Source: Acanthochromis polyacanthus (lineage: Eukaryota; Chordata; Actinopteri; Pomacentridae). Taken from it: DNA of 64,000 bases. The notes beneath the pieces are model-generated. The model was not told where the DNA came from. It worked only from the letters and a program-made list of their open reading frames with translations, and made no database searches. Of the stretch, positions 50,810 to 61,968 are shown one piece after another. Made by a program: the position numbers and the translations under genes. The number at the start of each line of letters is the position of its first letter. Position 1 is the stretch's first letter. Where the stretch lies: assembly GCF_021347895.1 (NCBI RefSeq), contig NC_067132.1:9912995-9976994 (forward strand). Reading direction: 5' to 3'.

Positions 50810-52555
50810 TCAAACCTGGGACAATGGCATCTGCTTGGGGCAAGACACGGAGCTGGCCGTGCCCGACCTCCACGTCAGTCCGGTGCTCACGTCGCTGTAC
50901 ATGGAGCCGCTGGTGCCTTTACTGCCCCAGCAGCAGCGGGTGCAGAAAGTCCTCCAAGAGTCCAAAGTTTTCCCAGACCAGATCCACACCCCGGACGTGA
51001 TGCCCACAAGAAGGCACATAAAGTACTTCAACATAAAAACTGCATAGTCCGGAACTCTGCGGTCCCGCTCTAATAGACAGTTGGAGCAGTTGTGTGTGAT
51101 CTCCCAGCTCTGCCTGTTGTGCTGCTCGTAAAAGTAACAGGCGACTATAATAGTGGCTGGCACCGTGTAGAGAACAGTGAAAATCCCTATCCTGATCATG
51201 AGCTTCTCCAGCTTGTCAGTCTTGGTGCCACCCTGCTTGATGACGCTGCGGATCCTGAAGAGGGACACAAATCCCGCCAGGAGGAACATAGTGCCGATGA
51301 ATAAATAAATCACCAAAGGGGCGAGGACGAAGCCCCGCAGATTGTCCAGGTTCTGGTTCCCCACGTAGCAGATTCCGGCCACGGAGTCTCCGTCCACGGA
51401 GCTCAGCGCCAGCACCGCGATGGACTTCATGCTGGGGATGAGCCAGGCGGCCAGGTGGAAGTACTGGGAGTAGCTGGCGATCGCCTCGTTGCCCCACTTC
51501 ATCCCGGCCGCGAGGAACCAGGTCAGAGACAGGATGACCCACCAGATGGAGCTGGCCATGCCGAAAAAGTAAATAAGCAGGAAGACCACGGTGCAGAGCG
51601 CAGGGCCGGTGGTCTCGTAGTGGATGTGCTCCAGGTCGAACTCCCGGTTACACGCCACTTTCTCGTGCCCGGCGATGAGTCTGACAATGTAGCCGATAGA
51701 AACAAACATGTAACACGCTGACAGGAAGATGATGGGCCTCTCTGGGTACTTGAAACGCTCCATGTCGATGAGAAAAGTGGCGACGGTGGCAAAAGTTGAC
51801 ACGAAGCACAACACGGACCAAAGTCCTATCCAAAACGCGGTGAACGCTCTCTCGTCGTGCGTAAAGTAGGGGTTGTGGCACGGTATGGCGCAGTTGGAGA
51901 TCTGTCCGGTCTTGACCCGGTTGTAAAGCGGGTGTCGGTCCGTGTTCACCGGCACCATGGGCTCCAGACACTTGCACCCCGGCTCACACGGAGCAGCAGG
52001 CGGCTTGTATTTCCCAGGCGCGCCGGGTCTGCCAGGCTTATTTTTAGGAGGGTTGTAACCCTTACCGGGGTTGTTGGTGGGTTTGGAGAGCACCGGGGAC
52101 ACCGTGGTGGAGTCGGTTCTGTTGTAGTCCATGCACAGCGTGTCTGGGTTGCCCTGCACCGGCAGCAGGTCACACTTCATCCTGTCCGGCCAGGGGAAGC
52201 CGTACTGCCTCATGAGAGGCGCACAGCCAGCCCGGGCTCTCTCACACACGCTCCGGCACGGAGGCAGAGGCTTTTTGTAGTCCTCCAAGCAGATCGGTGT
52301 GTACATGCTGCACAGGAAGAACTTCAGGTCCGGGGAACACTGGATCTCGACCAGAGGCCAGAACTGGTGCACCTCCAGTCCCGCCTCGTCCTGCGTGTCG
52401 TGGTTAAACTGGTTGGGCATGTAGGTGTAGTTGTAGCCGATCCCTTTGCACAGGGGCACGGCTATCTCCTGGCAGGTGATCTCCTTGGCCGTGGTGCAGC
52501 TGGATCGGGGAAGGAGAGCGAGTGAGAGGAGCAGGTAAATCCCAAACAGGTCCAT
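50810..52555 (-). CDS. fzd8: Frizzled-8 Wnt receptor
   Basis: Intronless frame of 581 residues at the plasma membrane. Start is the ATG at 52555-52553 (context GAGAGATGG, strong), followed by a signal peptide (MDLFGIYLLLSLALLPRSSC); no ATG lies upstream in frame. The Wnt-binding cysteine-rich domain has ten Cys at 28, 36, 73, 82, 89, 100, 104, 111, 128 and 141 and N-glycosylation sequons at N42 and N145. Then a Pro/Lys linker, a Cys-containing hinge, and seven membrane helices (about 235-525), as in all Frizzleds. The cytoplasmic KTLDSW (529-534) is the Dishevelled-binding KTxxxW motif. The end STGLTWRSGTASSV then SCPKQMPLSQV is Frizzled-8 specific (FZD5 differs), with a PDZ-type tail. Human FZD8 (694) has Gly-rich inserts that are absent here. 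The paralogue number (a or b) cannot be told. Confidence 0.96.
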   Translation of the reverse strand: MDLFGIYLLLSLALLPRSSCTTAKEITCQEIAVPLCKGIGYNYTYMPNQFNHDTQDEAGLEVHQFWPLVEIQCSPDLKFFLCSMYTPICLEDYKKPLPPCRSVCERARAGCAPLMRQYGFPWPDRMKCDLLPVQGNPDTLCMDYNRTDSTTVSPVLSKPTNNPGKGYNPPKNKPGRPGAPGKYKPPAAPCEPGCKCLEPMVPVNTDRHPLYNRVKTGQISNCAIPCHNPYFTHDERAFTAFWIGLWSVLCFVSTFATVATFLIDMERFKYPERPIIFLSACYMFVSIGYIVRLIAGHEKVACNREFDLEHIHYETTGPALCTVVFLLIYFFGMASSIWWVILSLTWFLAAGMKWGNEAIASYSQYFHLAAWLIPSMKSIAVLALSSVDGDSVAGICYVGNQNLDNLRGFVLAPLVIYLFIGTMFLLAGFVSLFRIRSVIKQGGTKTDKLEKLMIRIGIFTVLYTVPATIIVACYFYEQHNRQSWEITHNCSNCLLERDRRVPDYAVFMLKYFMCLLVGITSGVWIWSGKTLDSWRTFCTRCCWGSKGTSGSMYSDVSTGLTWRSGTASSVSCPKQMPLSQV

Positions 52556-52980
52556 CTCTCCGGCGCGTCGTGTCCCCTCTCTTCTGCTCTGATACAAACA
52601 GCAATAAATCCTCTCAGCCGTCTGCTTTCGACCCCAGTCCGCTTAGACGTTGCGCGGCGAGCCCATCTCGCTTCTCTCGGGATCTTGCACGGAGTTGCAA
52701 GCAATGTGCAAGCCGTGTTTACTTTGAGCTGAGGAGGAGCAGGAGGAGGAGAGAAAACAGCCTTCAGGGCGGCGAGCGGCAGTCAAGATGGCTGAGAGGA
52801 GAATCCAGCTTCTTGTGGGAGCTGCTCTCACTCCTCAGTCTGTTTAAAAAGAACAAAAATCCAAGTGCTGCTGTCCGATCGCCACAAACGGGAAAATGTG
52901 GGCCTCCTTTCTTTCTTCAAAACACAGCGACTACATTCAGTCGGCTCGTCCCACCTCGGTCCCGGTTCCCATACAAATCA
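52556..52980 (-). other. fzd8: fzd8 5' UTR
   Basis: From the TATA-like element about 25-30 bases upstream, the transcript would start near 52975-52980, giving about 420 bases of GC-rich leader with no in-frame ATG. Confidence 0.5.
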
Positions 52981-53005
52981 TCAGCTTGGAGACGAAGCGG
53001 TGCCG

Positions 53006-53073
53006 ATATATACCAGCGGCTGGCTGGAGACGCCCCCAGAGCCGCTGCTCCAATCACAGAGCGGCAGGGGCGG
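53006..53073 (-). promoter_or_regulatory. fzd8: fzd8 core promoter: TATA, CCAAT and GC boxes
   Basis: On the minus strand a TATATAT lies at 53006-53012, followed upstream by GGGGGCG (53031-53037), an inverted CCAAT (53050-53054) and a GC box (GGGGCGG read on the plus strand, 53067-53073). Order and spacing match a classical polymerase II promoter pointing into fzd8. Confidence 0.6.
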
Positions 53074-53099
53074 TGCTTTCCATCCGTCAATCAAGTTTT

Positions 53100-54040
53100 T
53101 CACCTAAATGTTTTGTTATATAGCTCATGATCACACTGGTTCTGTCACTTTATGCTGCTGCGGGGTCCAGGATGGTGATGAGGATGATGCGTAAAAGCGG
53201 ATGTTTAATACACTTTCTACCTGATCACAGCTGGAAACAACAAACTGAGAAGGAATCAGCGCTTTTGTATGCACATTATACAAGTGTGCAGACTTTAGAC
53301 TTTGTATTTACGACTTTCTACAATGCCCTCAGCCTATTCATGGCTTTAATAAACTGTAATAACGCTGTCATCATGTCTAAAAAAGTGTCGGAACAGCTCT
53401 TTTAAACAACACAATCATCCAAATTACACCAGAAATGCAGTAAACAGGAATATTTTCTACTCTTTTCACCATCCCTTCCAGTGTTCACTGTCTTGTAGCT
53501 TTCTTTAACGCACAATCTTTGATGGTGTCACAACAATGGTACCACAGCACACAGCAGGCAGAGCAGAGATGCTTCCAGCTCCAGATGATTGTTTCTGTGT
53601 GTGTGAGAGAGAGAGGCCAGTTTGGTAAATTGGCTAATTTGCGCGTGATAAGACTACCCAGGGAGCTGTCTGTCCTTGTGAAAAGCTGTTTTATTTTCTA
53701 AATGAGGTGCTAATGTTTCGTTTAACGCTTGCATAGAGCTCCGCGGGAGGCGTAATTGCGCGAGGCAAAGACCAAGCAGCAGAGCGCACAGAGACAGTGG
53801 CAGAGAACTCATATCAGTGTTAACGTGCTTACAGCGGCTGTCTGGGGATCTCAGTAGTGATGTGACAGTAATCTCATTGTAGTAAATGTTTTTTTTTCAC
53901 CCACTATTTCTCTTCTCTAACTTCTCTACAAAGACTCGCTGCAGAGAGCATTTATGAAACTCACTGTGTCCTCGGTTCTACCCTCAGAAATGACGGTGTG
54001 GCTCTTTTATACACACCTGATCTCAGGGGGCTCATATGTA
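53100..54040. other. Upstream region of fzd8
   Basis: Unique sequence with a GC-richer patch at 53735-53800 (CTCCGCGGGAGGCG) and a short GT/GA tract near 53595. No gene. Confidence 0.4.
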
Positions 54041-54400
54041 CACTACCGTTCAAAAGTTTGAGATCACTTAGAAATGTCCTCATTTTTGAAAGAAAACAGT
54101 TTTTTTTCAATGAAGATAATATTAAATGAATCAGAAATCCAGCCTAGACGTTGTTAATGTGATAAATGACTACTGTAGCTGGAAACGGCTGATTTTTAAT
54201 GGAATATCTCCATAGGGGTACAGAGGAACATTTCCAGCAACCATCACTCCTGTGTTCTAATGCTACATTGTGTTAGCTAATGGTGTTGAAAGGCTCATTG
54301 ATGATTAGAAATCCCTTGGTGCAGTTATGTTAGCACATGGATAAAAGTGTGAATAAAAAACATGAAATTGTCTGGGTGACCCCAAACTTTTGACTGGTTG
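54041..54400. mobile_element. Non-autonomous DNA transposon, ~360 bp
   Basis: Left end CACTACCGTTCAAAAGTTTG and right end (inverted) CAACCAGTCAAAAGTTTGGG form an imperfect inverted repeat of about 25 bp, a Tc1/mariner-like terminus common in teleosts. No coding potential. Confidence 0.8.
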
Positions 54401-54570
54401 CTTATTTACTCTGCCTGCACTTCTGCTGTGGTTATATAACAAAATACATTCACTTGAGCAAATATCTGAAGTACTTGTGCTTTATTTCCATTTCTGCTGC
54501 TTTATGCATCTGCTCCATTACATTTTAGAAAGAGATGGTTTTACTTTGTCCAGCAGCCCCATTCTTAAAG

Positions 54571-55136
54571 AATTAAACTTGACATACAAAACATATGATG
54601 AGCTTCCCAGCAATGTAACATGATAACATGGGATCATATACAAATATCATGACTCTTTAGGCACATTTTAAATGAAATGTCTTGGTATTTTAAGCTTATG
54701 TATACTTGTTGAATTACACTACTTATCTAGTCGATGGGAATTCACTTGGAGGACTCTGTAAAATACATATGCAGTACATTATATATACAGATCCTGTGCA
54801 GGCACACTACAACTGAGTGCAAGCTCTGTTGCTTCTAGTGATGTCGTCTGCGGACACAAACTATAGGCTGCATGTGTGCATTTTCAGCATTATTGGCACA
54901 AACTCTTGGACATCTGGTTTCATGAAGAAATTTTTATCTTGCGGACTTGAGGGCACAAAATTCCACTGTCCTATGGAAGGAGCCACAGTGTGTAAAACAC
55001 TTTAAACAGTTCTCTTGGATTTAAAACCTATACAAGTTCATACAAATATGTAAAATCACAATAATTAAACTTGACATACAAAACACTTTAGGCACATTTT
55101 AAGGGAAGTGTCTTGGCATTTTAAGCTTTTATATAT
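54571..55136 (+). repeat. Local direct repeat, two partial copies ~490 bp apart
   Basis: AATTAAACTTGACATACAAA and TTTAGGCACATTTTAA occur at 54571-54706 and again at 55062-55136 in the same order; the second copy lacks about 60 internal bases. Confidence 0.75.
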
Positions 55137-55610
55137 AATTTTACAGTGTTAAAATAACATGCAATAACAGCTAATGTTATGGTAAGATCAAGGGGAGGGG
55201 GTCTTTAGTATTGCAAGGTGTGCACTGACACACAAAATGCAAAAAAATGATAATATGTGAAGTGATTTCACATGAAATTTACATGATTTTTTCAATATAT
55301 CAGGCTGAAATATGACGTAATACTGGAAATTAAGCTTCCAGTAGCACATACAACATTAAAACTGGCTGCCAAAGCAGCTCTGACCTATGAAATCATGGAC
55401 ATGGGACTTCTGGAGGTGTCCTGTGGTGTCTGGCGCTGAGACATTGGCACCATTTCCTTTGGGTCCTGTGGGATGCAGGTGGAGCATCGGTGCATCCCGT
55501 AGATGCTCAACATAAAAGCAGATGGAGGTTTGCTTGGTCTGCAGTAAAGTTTCATTTAACAGCCACATGAATGCCAGGTTCCCAAGGTTTCCCAGCAGAA
55601 CACTGGTTCG
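54704..55610 (-). mobile_element. Tc1-like transposon fossil, copy 1
   Basis: It aligns by eye with 61180-61968: shared GTAAAATACATATGCAGTAC, ATGAAGAAATTTTTATC and AAGGTTTCCCAGCAGAACA. The minus strand has pieces of a Tc1-type transposase C-terminal end. No intact frame; no inverted terminal repeat found. Confidence 0.6.
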
Positions 55611-55830
55611 TAACGAGGCTACTTAAACTCAGCTTCACCTCCACCAGCTACAACATGAAAATGCCTCACACGCATTAATGCATAAGTAATCAAATCCGAT
55701 AATAAAATATACATAAAAATATAGCTCGGGGGTCATTTTGCAGCATAATGGGTATTTTTACTTTTGATACCTTGAGGACGTTTTCCTCTTGATACATACC
55801 TGCTTTTACTTGAGGAGTTGATGCAGTCCC

Positions 55831-56270
55831 TCTATAAATACTACATAGATACAACAGCTTTTATATACAAGAGCAGAACTTGAGCTAAAATCTCCAAAAA
55901 CATCCTATTAGAAATAATCTCCCCATATTTCACACAGCAGTAATGAATATTTGTAATTCCCCACAGAATCCAGAGTGATATTCACACTTCATTCTAATAT
56001 GCTGCTCAGGATTATTTTGTCTGTGACTTTAGAAAGCTTTTTTTAAAATTCTCCAATAAACTCAACAGATGTGTTATTGAGATTTAATTGTTGTGTCATT
56101 ATCATCATTTACAACAGACTATTCCTTGGATGGAAAACCATGCAACTTCTGGTAAAACGAGACAGGCAAGGGCAGACATGTGATCAGCACATCTGTTCGA
56201 AACCTGATATTCATTTCACCAACAAGAGAGATGTGTTTTTGAATAGACATTTTGTTCTCTACTGTGCACG

Positions 56271-56353
<83 letters not shown>

Positions 56354-58474
56354 CTCCTGCAGTGTGCAAAAAAAAGCCAATGTGTGGTCTCACAATACAA
56401 AAAAAAAAGAAAAAAAAGAAAAAAAAGCATCTTTCTCCCAGTTTCCCATCCAAACATAATGCAGTGCTGTGTGCGGGGGCCGGGGTGTGGTGGTGTTGGA
56501 GTTTAAGTTTAGTGGTATTATGTTTGGAGAGGAGCCAAGTCTTTATCATTTTAGGCAGCTTTTTCTTTCTTTCTTTTTACAACCTCAACCAACTGAAAGA
56601 ATAAAATAAGCCGGAGTGAGCTGAGCATCAGGAGAACACAGATTGATTAAGTGACTCGCCAGTGTGAGATAACAAGGAAGGAGCTCTGTTAATGGCTGTT
56701 TGCTTTTGATTAGGAAACAAGACTTGGGCCAGCCAGCGCCGTGGAGGTATGTGAGTGTATGTTTGTGCACATGATGGTTGGTGTGATATTTTCCCAATAA
56801 TAAACTCTGGAATCTGAGACGTGTGAAAAAGGACACATAATAAAAAGGGAGTGAGGGTAAGGTGCTGGTCACAGTGTAGGAGAGTGATGGTGGGAGCACA
56901 GGGAGGATAGATGAGGGCAAGACAGGGCGCCAGGTTTCTTCTGCACACCGATAATGATTTACTCGGAGGAAGTGCAACTCATCTCCTGTTTGCAACGCAG
57001 AGCTGTGAGAAAATATCTCCACAAGCCGAGCCTTAGAGAAACACTCTGCAACCAATGAATAAAATCCACAATCATGTCAAGATCCAGAGTTAATGTGTTC
57101 AGTTTAAAGCCCCACTCTGTCAGAATCAAGTGCTGCCGCGGAAGAAAGGAAGCCCATCAAGTGTGAGTGTGTGCCAGATCCTGGCCTCACCTCAGAGATG
57201 GTGAGACAGAGATATGCTAATGCAACTTTATCTTGTAAAGGAAAGCTTCGAGGAGATTTAGCCAATCTGCTGGACACAATTCCAAGAGCCTCGGTGGCAT
57301 TTAGCGGGCTCGCGCTAACCCGGGGCTGCTTGTTAAGACTTCATTAGCTGTGTTTGCTCAGGCCTCTTCTCTCCAAAGAGGGCTCCCCAGGCTCCAGCCT
57401 CAGCCCCACTATAGACCCTCCATATGGGGCTTGTTTGCTCACGGCTGGCCTGGTAATCACTTTCAGGTGGAGCTGGAGGAGACTGAGCAAGGCTGAGGGG
57501 ATTTTGGAGAGAGCTGGACACCTTCCCTCCCCCCCTATGTCCCAGCCCCCTCCAGCAATCCCCTTTTTCCACCGGGGTACTCCTGAGGTGACAGAGCGTG
57601 CAGCGTGTACCCTGTGAATTAACTCACCTAGGGCCCATTACCTTAACAAACAGAGCCAGCCCCTCCAATCAGCCTACTGCTGAGAGGACAGGCAACCCCT
57701 GTAAATCCTTTCTTATAGCCACTATCCCTCTCTGTGGGTGCAGAGTGACAACTCCAAACTTAAGTGAGACAATCGAGTCTTGTCTTAACAAGGCAACTTT
57801 CATTACAGCAAGAGGAAGCTTCTTGTGAAAACTGAACTTCATTTCCTTGAGGTCACAGGACTTGACATGAGCCACCTGATGACAGCGAAGTTACGTTTAC
57901 AGGCTGTAACAGATTAGGTTGCATCTTGCTAACAGAGACAAAATGGGTAAAAGAGGAAAGAGAATGAAAAATATCCACATAATAATCCAGATTTCATTTG
58001 GGCAAAATAACCATCCAACTCCTATTAGTCAAAGAATTATAGAGGATGAAGTGGGTCAACTTTCTACTGACTTATCAGATCTTAGAGAGAGATGTTGGTG
58101 TTGATTCTCTATTTTAATGTTTTAATGCCCCACAGACAAAATTTTCTTCAGGTTTCTAATGGTGGCTTATGTATAAAAGATATATTACATCTAGTAGCTT
58201 GCTAGAGATAAATAAATAGTTATAAATACTATTTATTTATCAGTTATACGTAATAGCGTCTTTTGGGTCAGCAGGTTGTGATAAATTCATGTGAGTCATT
58301 ATTAATATAGACATTTACTAAAGACGTATTATTATTTATAGATGCAGATTTAAACTTTGACGAGAAAAGCATTGATTGTAGATGGAAAACATTTTGTTTG
58401 CTGTCCAAAGCAAACTAAGTATCTTGAAATTTGCTTCCCATTTGGTAGAATTTGCTCTAATAAAGTCCCACTGT
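55831..58474. other. Intergenic, candidate conserved non-coding block
   Basis: No gene. Bases 57050-57880 are repeat-free, moderately GC, and hold an octamer-like ATGCTAAT (57214-57221). Apart from the CA array and an A-rich tract (56399-56427) there are no repeats. Confidence 0.35.
56276..56352 (+). repeat. (CA)n microsatellite, ~38 units
   Basis: Uninterrupted AC dinucleotides. Confidence 0.97.
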
Positions 58475-58795
58475 AGCTGTAGATTAAACCCCTCATAATT
58501 ACTCTGCCAAGGAACGCGATGAAGTTATGTGACGATTGGTGTTGGTTTGTCTGTGAGCAACATGACATTTTCAGGCAAGGTCAGAAATGACACAAGGACC
58601 AACTGATTAGATTTTATCAGTGATGCAGCTTATAGTCTGGATCCATGGATTTGTTAAGGTTTTCTGTATCATTGCGAGATAGCATCACAGCATCCCTGTA
58701 ACCATGACAACAAGTGAACACTACGTCAGCTGCCTGCTGATGATCACATGATTCTGATCCTACTAAAATTCAACCGCTGTGGACTATGAATGTTT
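58475..58795 (-). mobile_element. RTE-like tail, second copy
   Basis: Reverse complement of this stretch matches 41740-42065: AGTGAACACTACGTCAGCTG (plus-strand reading) pairs with CAGCTGATGTAGTGTTCACT there, and ATTCTGATCCTACTA with TAGTAGGATCACAATCAT-type sequence. The two copies are diverged. Confidence 0.6.
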
Positions 58796-58799
58796 TAAA

Positions 58800-60637
58800 G
58801 ATTTCTTCTGTTGGAAATCATAGAAAGACAGAGCAGCTTTGGTGGATTACTGCGTTCTCTAATTGCTTTTCTTGTTCATCTCTGTGGTTTTTCCTCCAAA
58901 AATATTCTTTTTTTTTTTTTAGAATGGCTTAGATGTGCACCAGCATAGTTGCTACATCTAGAATGTCCACATCTATGAAGTTATTTCTTCCTTCAACCCA
59001 TCAGTCCACCACCTGCAACAGCTCAAGCTCACCAGTTCACCATCGACGTCAACACCATAAAACTACTTTACACTACACAATGGTTAGCTATAGTATTCAA
59101 GAAATTCAATTGTATATCTCTGAAACAGAAACTGATTTTGAAGAAGGACAATGATTTAAGAAAAACGTCCACCCAGCAAGTTGCTAAGATAAGTTCTTTA
59201 CGTATGGTTTATATGAAACCCAGGAAGTGTGAATTAGTCTTTTTTGGATTGTCATCAGTAGTATTCATTGTTATGGCAGTAGAGTTGACTGCTTATTTCA
59301 CTCATGATGTTTTGCCAGGGAAGGACTGGGAAAGAAATTCAGAGCTGGACTTATCCAGGAGGCACTAAACAGAAATCTCAGTTATAATCTGGACAATTTA
59401 TAGTTCAATTTTAGGTGAACTAGCACTTAAATGCTGATTATAACACTGTATATTTTATGTAAATGACCTGCTTGGTGGAGCTTTAATCCTGTAAAAATCC
59501 ATTTTATTTAATACTGACTACTATTCGTTTGACATAAACAGTGAAACTAAGTTGCTAAGCAATGATGTGAATCAGTTACATAACGTCACAAACATCTGTA
59601 GGGTGGTTGTCTAAAATTCTAAGAAAAGCAGATCTACTTTTCACTTACTCAACTAATTAAAAAACAACATTGCCTCCATGAGGAGGTTCTGTACCATTCT
59701 CCTGCAGCCAAAGAACCGACTGTTGTTGGCTGCTGTCCCTGAGCCAAGTGACTGAGTGAATGTGTGTGTCTGTGTGTGTTATCGTGTGATTGTTTGGAGT
59801 TTTCAGCCATCCAATGCAATGAGAATCTGGCCAGCCAGCAGAGGTCTGCTTTTGGCTGCTATGACGCCTGATACTTGACACTCCTGTCAGATTTATCTCC
59901 CCTCTTGTAAAACAGCGTGCAACTTGTTCTCTCCATCCAGAAAGGTAAGTGAGCCCACAGAGGGTTCTCTTGCTCAGAAACACACACACACACACGCTAA
60001 CCCATATAATAGTGGGAGCTATTTTTTTAAACCCTGCGTGTAACGAGAGACGAGGCCTGCGTGCCTGAAATGACACATGGACGGTCCTGAAGCAGGTAGA
60101 CTTGCCATCTGGTTCCAACACATGGGGTGGAACACTTGTCTTTGGATCCTGTAGGTCTTAATTTCATTTTCTGGCCACACTGCCTGTTGTCGTTGTCGTT
60201 GTAGCGCACAGTGGTGGGATTCTGTGGATGGCCAGGCCTGCTTGCTTCAGCGCTGACTCTGACCAGACTGCAGAGGGGTCACGAGGTGTCTGCCTTCATT
60301 TCTGCAGGGAGGAAAAAGAAAGCAAGTCCTGCTAATTAACTCGTCTCATTACTATTCATGCAGTCTTTGAGTACATCCCATTCCACCTTTACCTGTGCTC
60401 CTTCAACCTCTTCTCAAGATATTAATGTCTCTTCATGTCAACTGCTATGAGCTAAAAAACCCTTTAAGATCCTGCATTGTCAGCTGGGACTCTGGGGATG
60501 TGTCTTGAGCTCTATCATTGAGCATTTCTGCTGTTTAAACACAGTGATGGAGACATTAGTATGTACAGCGTCCCTGAACTCATAACCTGCAGGTTTCACA
60601 GACATCCGACATTTTTTGTTGAGAGATTTTGCACTAG
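58800..60637. other. Intergenic sequence
   Basis: No gene or element recognised. Short GT run near 59765 and CA run near 59980. Confidence 0.45.
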
Positions 60638-60941
60638 GCCTGCACTAGGCCTGCACAGCGGCGTAGTGGTTAGCACTTTCGCCTTGCAGCAAGAAGATCC
60701 CGGTTCGAATCCCGGGGTGGGCCTGGGATCTTTCTGCATGGAGTTTGTGTGTTCTCCCTGTGCATGCGTGGGTTTTCTCTGGGTACTTCGGCTTCCTCCC
60801 ACAGTCCAAAAAATAAAAAATAAATGCTGAGGTTAATTGATTACTCTAAATTATAGGTGTGCCTTCGCCCGAGTCAGCTGGGATAGGCTCCAGCACCCCC
60901 ACGACCCCAGTGAGGATAAAGCGGTGTATAGAGAATGGATG
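60638..60941 (+). mobile_element. tRNA-derived SINE with 13-bp target duplication
   Basis: The tRNA-like head has GCGTAGTGGTTAGCAC (A box) and GGTTCGAATCC (B box, 60702-60712). It is flanked by perfect GATTTTGCACTAG (60625-60637 and 60942-60954), which fixes the limits. Compared with the copy at 5932-6280 it lacks about 80 bases in the middle. The first bases repeat GCACTAGGCCT twice. Confidence 0.9.
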
Positions 60942-61968
60942 GATTTTGCACTAGTCTGGCACAAGCTCGAGTATAATAAAATGGTGTGTGTATGTGAGGA
61001 GCTCCATTATAGGTGTCGTTATGCATTTAATCCTACTGTATGATGTAGACTGGCCAAAATGGATGCCAGTGTGAAGTGGATTACACAGGACCTCTTGGAG
61101 TCCTGCTGGAGTCCTGCTAGGTTTTGACTATACTCTGTTACAGACAAATACACAGACACTAGTGGACACAAAGGATGCATACTTGTTGAACTGAAGTACT
61201 TTTGTAGTCAATGGGAGTCGACTTGAGGACTCCGTAAAATACATATGCAGTACTTTATATATACAAATTCTGTGCATGCCCACTATTATTGAGTGCAAGC
61301 ACTGCTGCTCTACCAGCATTATCGACTGCAGACACAAATTTTGGGCTTCATGCGTGTATTTGCAGAGGTATTGACACAAACTCTTGGGTACCTGGTTAGA
61401 TGAAGAAATTTTTATCATGCGGACAAAACTGTAACAGACGCCAATGGAAGGAGTCATGGTGTGTAAAGCACATGTTAAGCACTTGAGTTCATACAAATAC
61501 GTAAAATCATAAGTTAAGTCAACAGTAGGTGGTTGTAGCATCTTTCAAACTTATAAATGAAAGAAAATCTTCATTTGTTGCTAATATCATGCTCACATGC
61601 TAAATCTACAGTGACCTGCAGACCTGCATAGACATCGACTGTCCACAACACTAAACCTGCCTCTTCAATATCATTCCACCAAAATAGCTCTGACCCATGT
61701 GCACATGAACACAATACTTCTGGGGTGTCCTGTGGTGACTGGCAGCAGACATTGACAGCAGATCCTTTGGGTTCTGTGGTCTACAGAGAAGGGCCTCCAT
61801 GGGTCTGACTTTTCTGGCGCATATCACAGATATTTGATTGGTTTGGAATAGGGAGTGTTTAGAGTTATTTATCAATGCCTTGGGCTCTTTGTCGTGTTCA
61901 TTGAACTGTTCCTGAGCAGTTTTTGTGGTGTAGCAGGGTTCACTGTCCTGCTGAGGGAGGCTGCTGGT

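Larger units (their letters stand above)
50820..53080. other. GC-rich, CpG-rich island over fzd8 and its promoter
   Basis: CG dinucleotides are frequent throughout the coding region and 5' end, in contrast to the AT-rich flanks. By eye only, not counted. Confidence 0.65.
54430..55830 (-). repeat. Dispersed repeat (TACTTTTACTTAAG family) interrupted by a Tc1-like copy
   Basis: The right piece (55620-55830: ACCAGCTACAACATGAAAAT, CATTAATGCATAAGTAATCA, ATTTTTACTTTTGATACC) and the left piece (54455-54560: GAAGTACTTGTGCTTTATTT, CTCCATTACATTTTAGAAAG) are halves of one known teleost repeat in the orientation opposite to 26856. The middle is foreign sequence. Confidence 0.6.

Noticed and set aside
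51857..52525. 222-codon frame on the plus strand
   Set aside because: Antisense shadow of fzd8 created by high GC; no homology.
50810..52597. Longer fzd8 frame beginning 14 codons upstream
   Set aside because: The frame opens without ATG there; the first ATG (52555) has a strong context and leads directly into a signal peptide.
52522..53130. 202-codon frame on the plus strand
   Set aside because: Lies across the fzd8 5' UTR and promoter in antisense; GC-driven, no domain.
56071..56604. 177-codon open frame on the plus strand
   Set aside because: It runs through the (CA)n array as Thr-His repeats and an A-rich tract as poly-Lys; not a gene.
60663..60712. tRNA gene
   Set aside because: A and B boxes are present but no cloverleaf acceptor stem; it is a SINE head with a target duplication.
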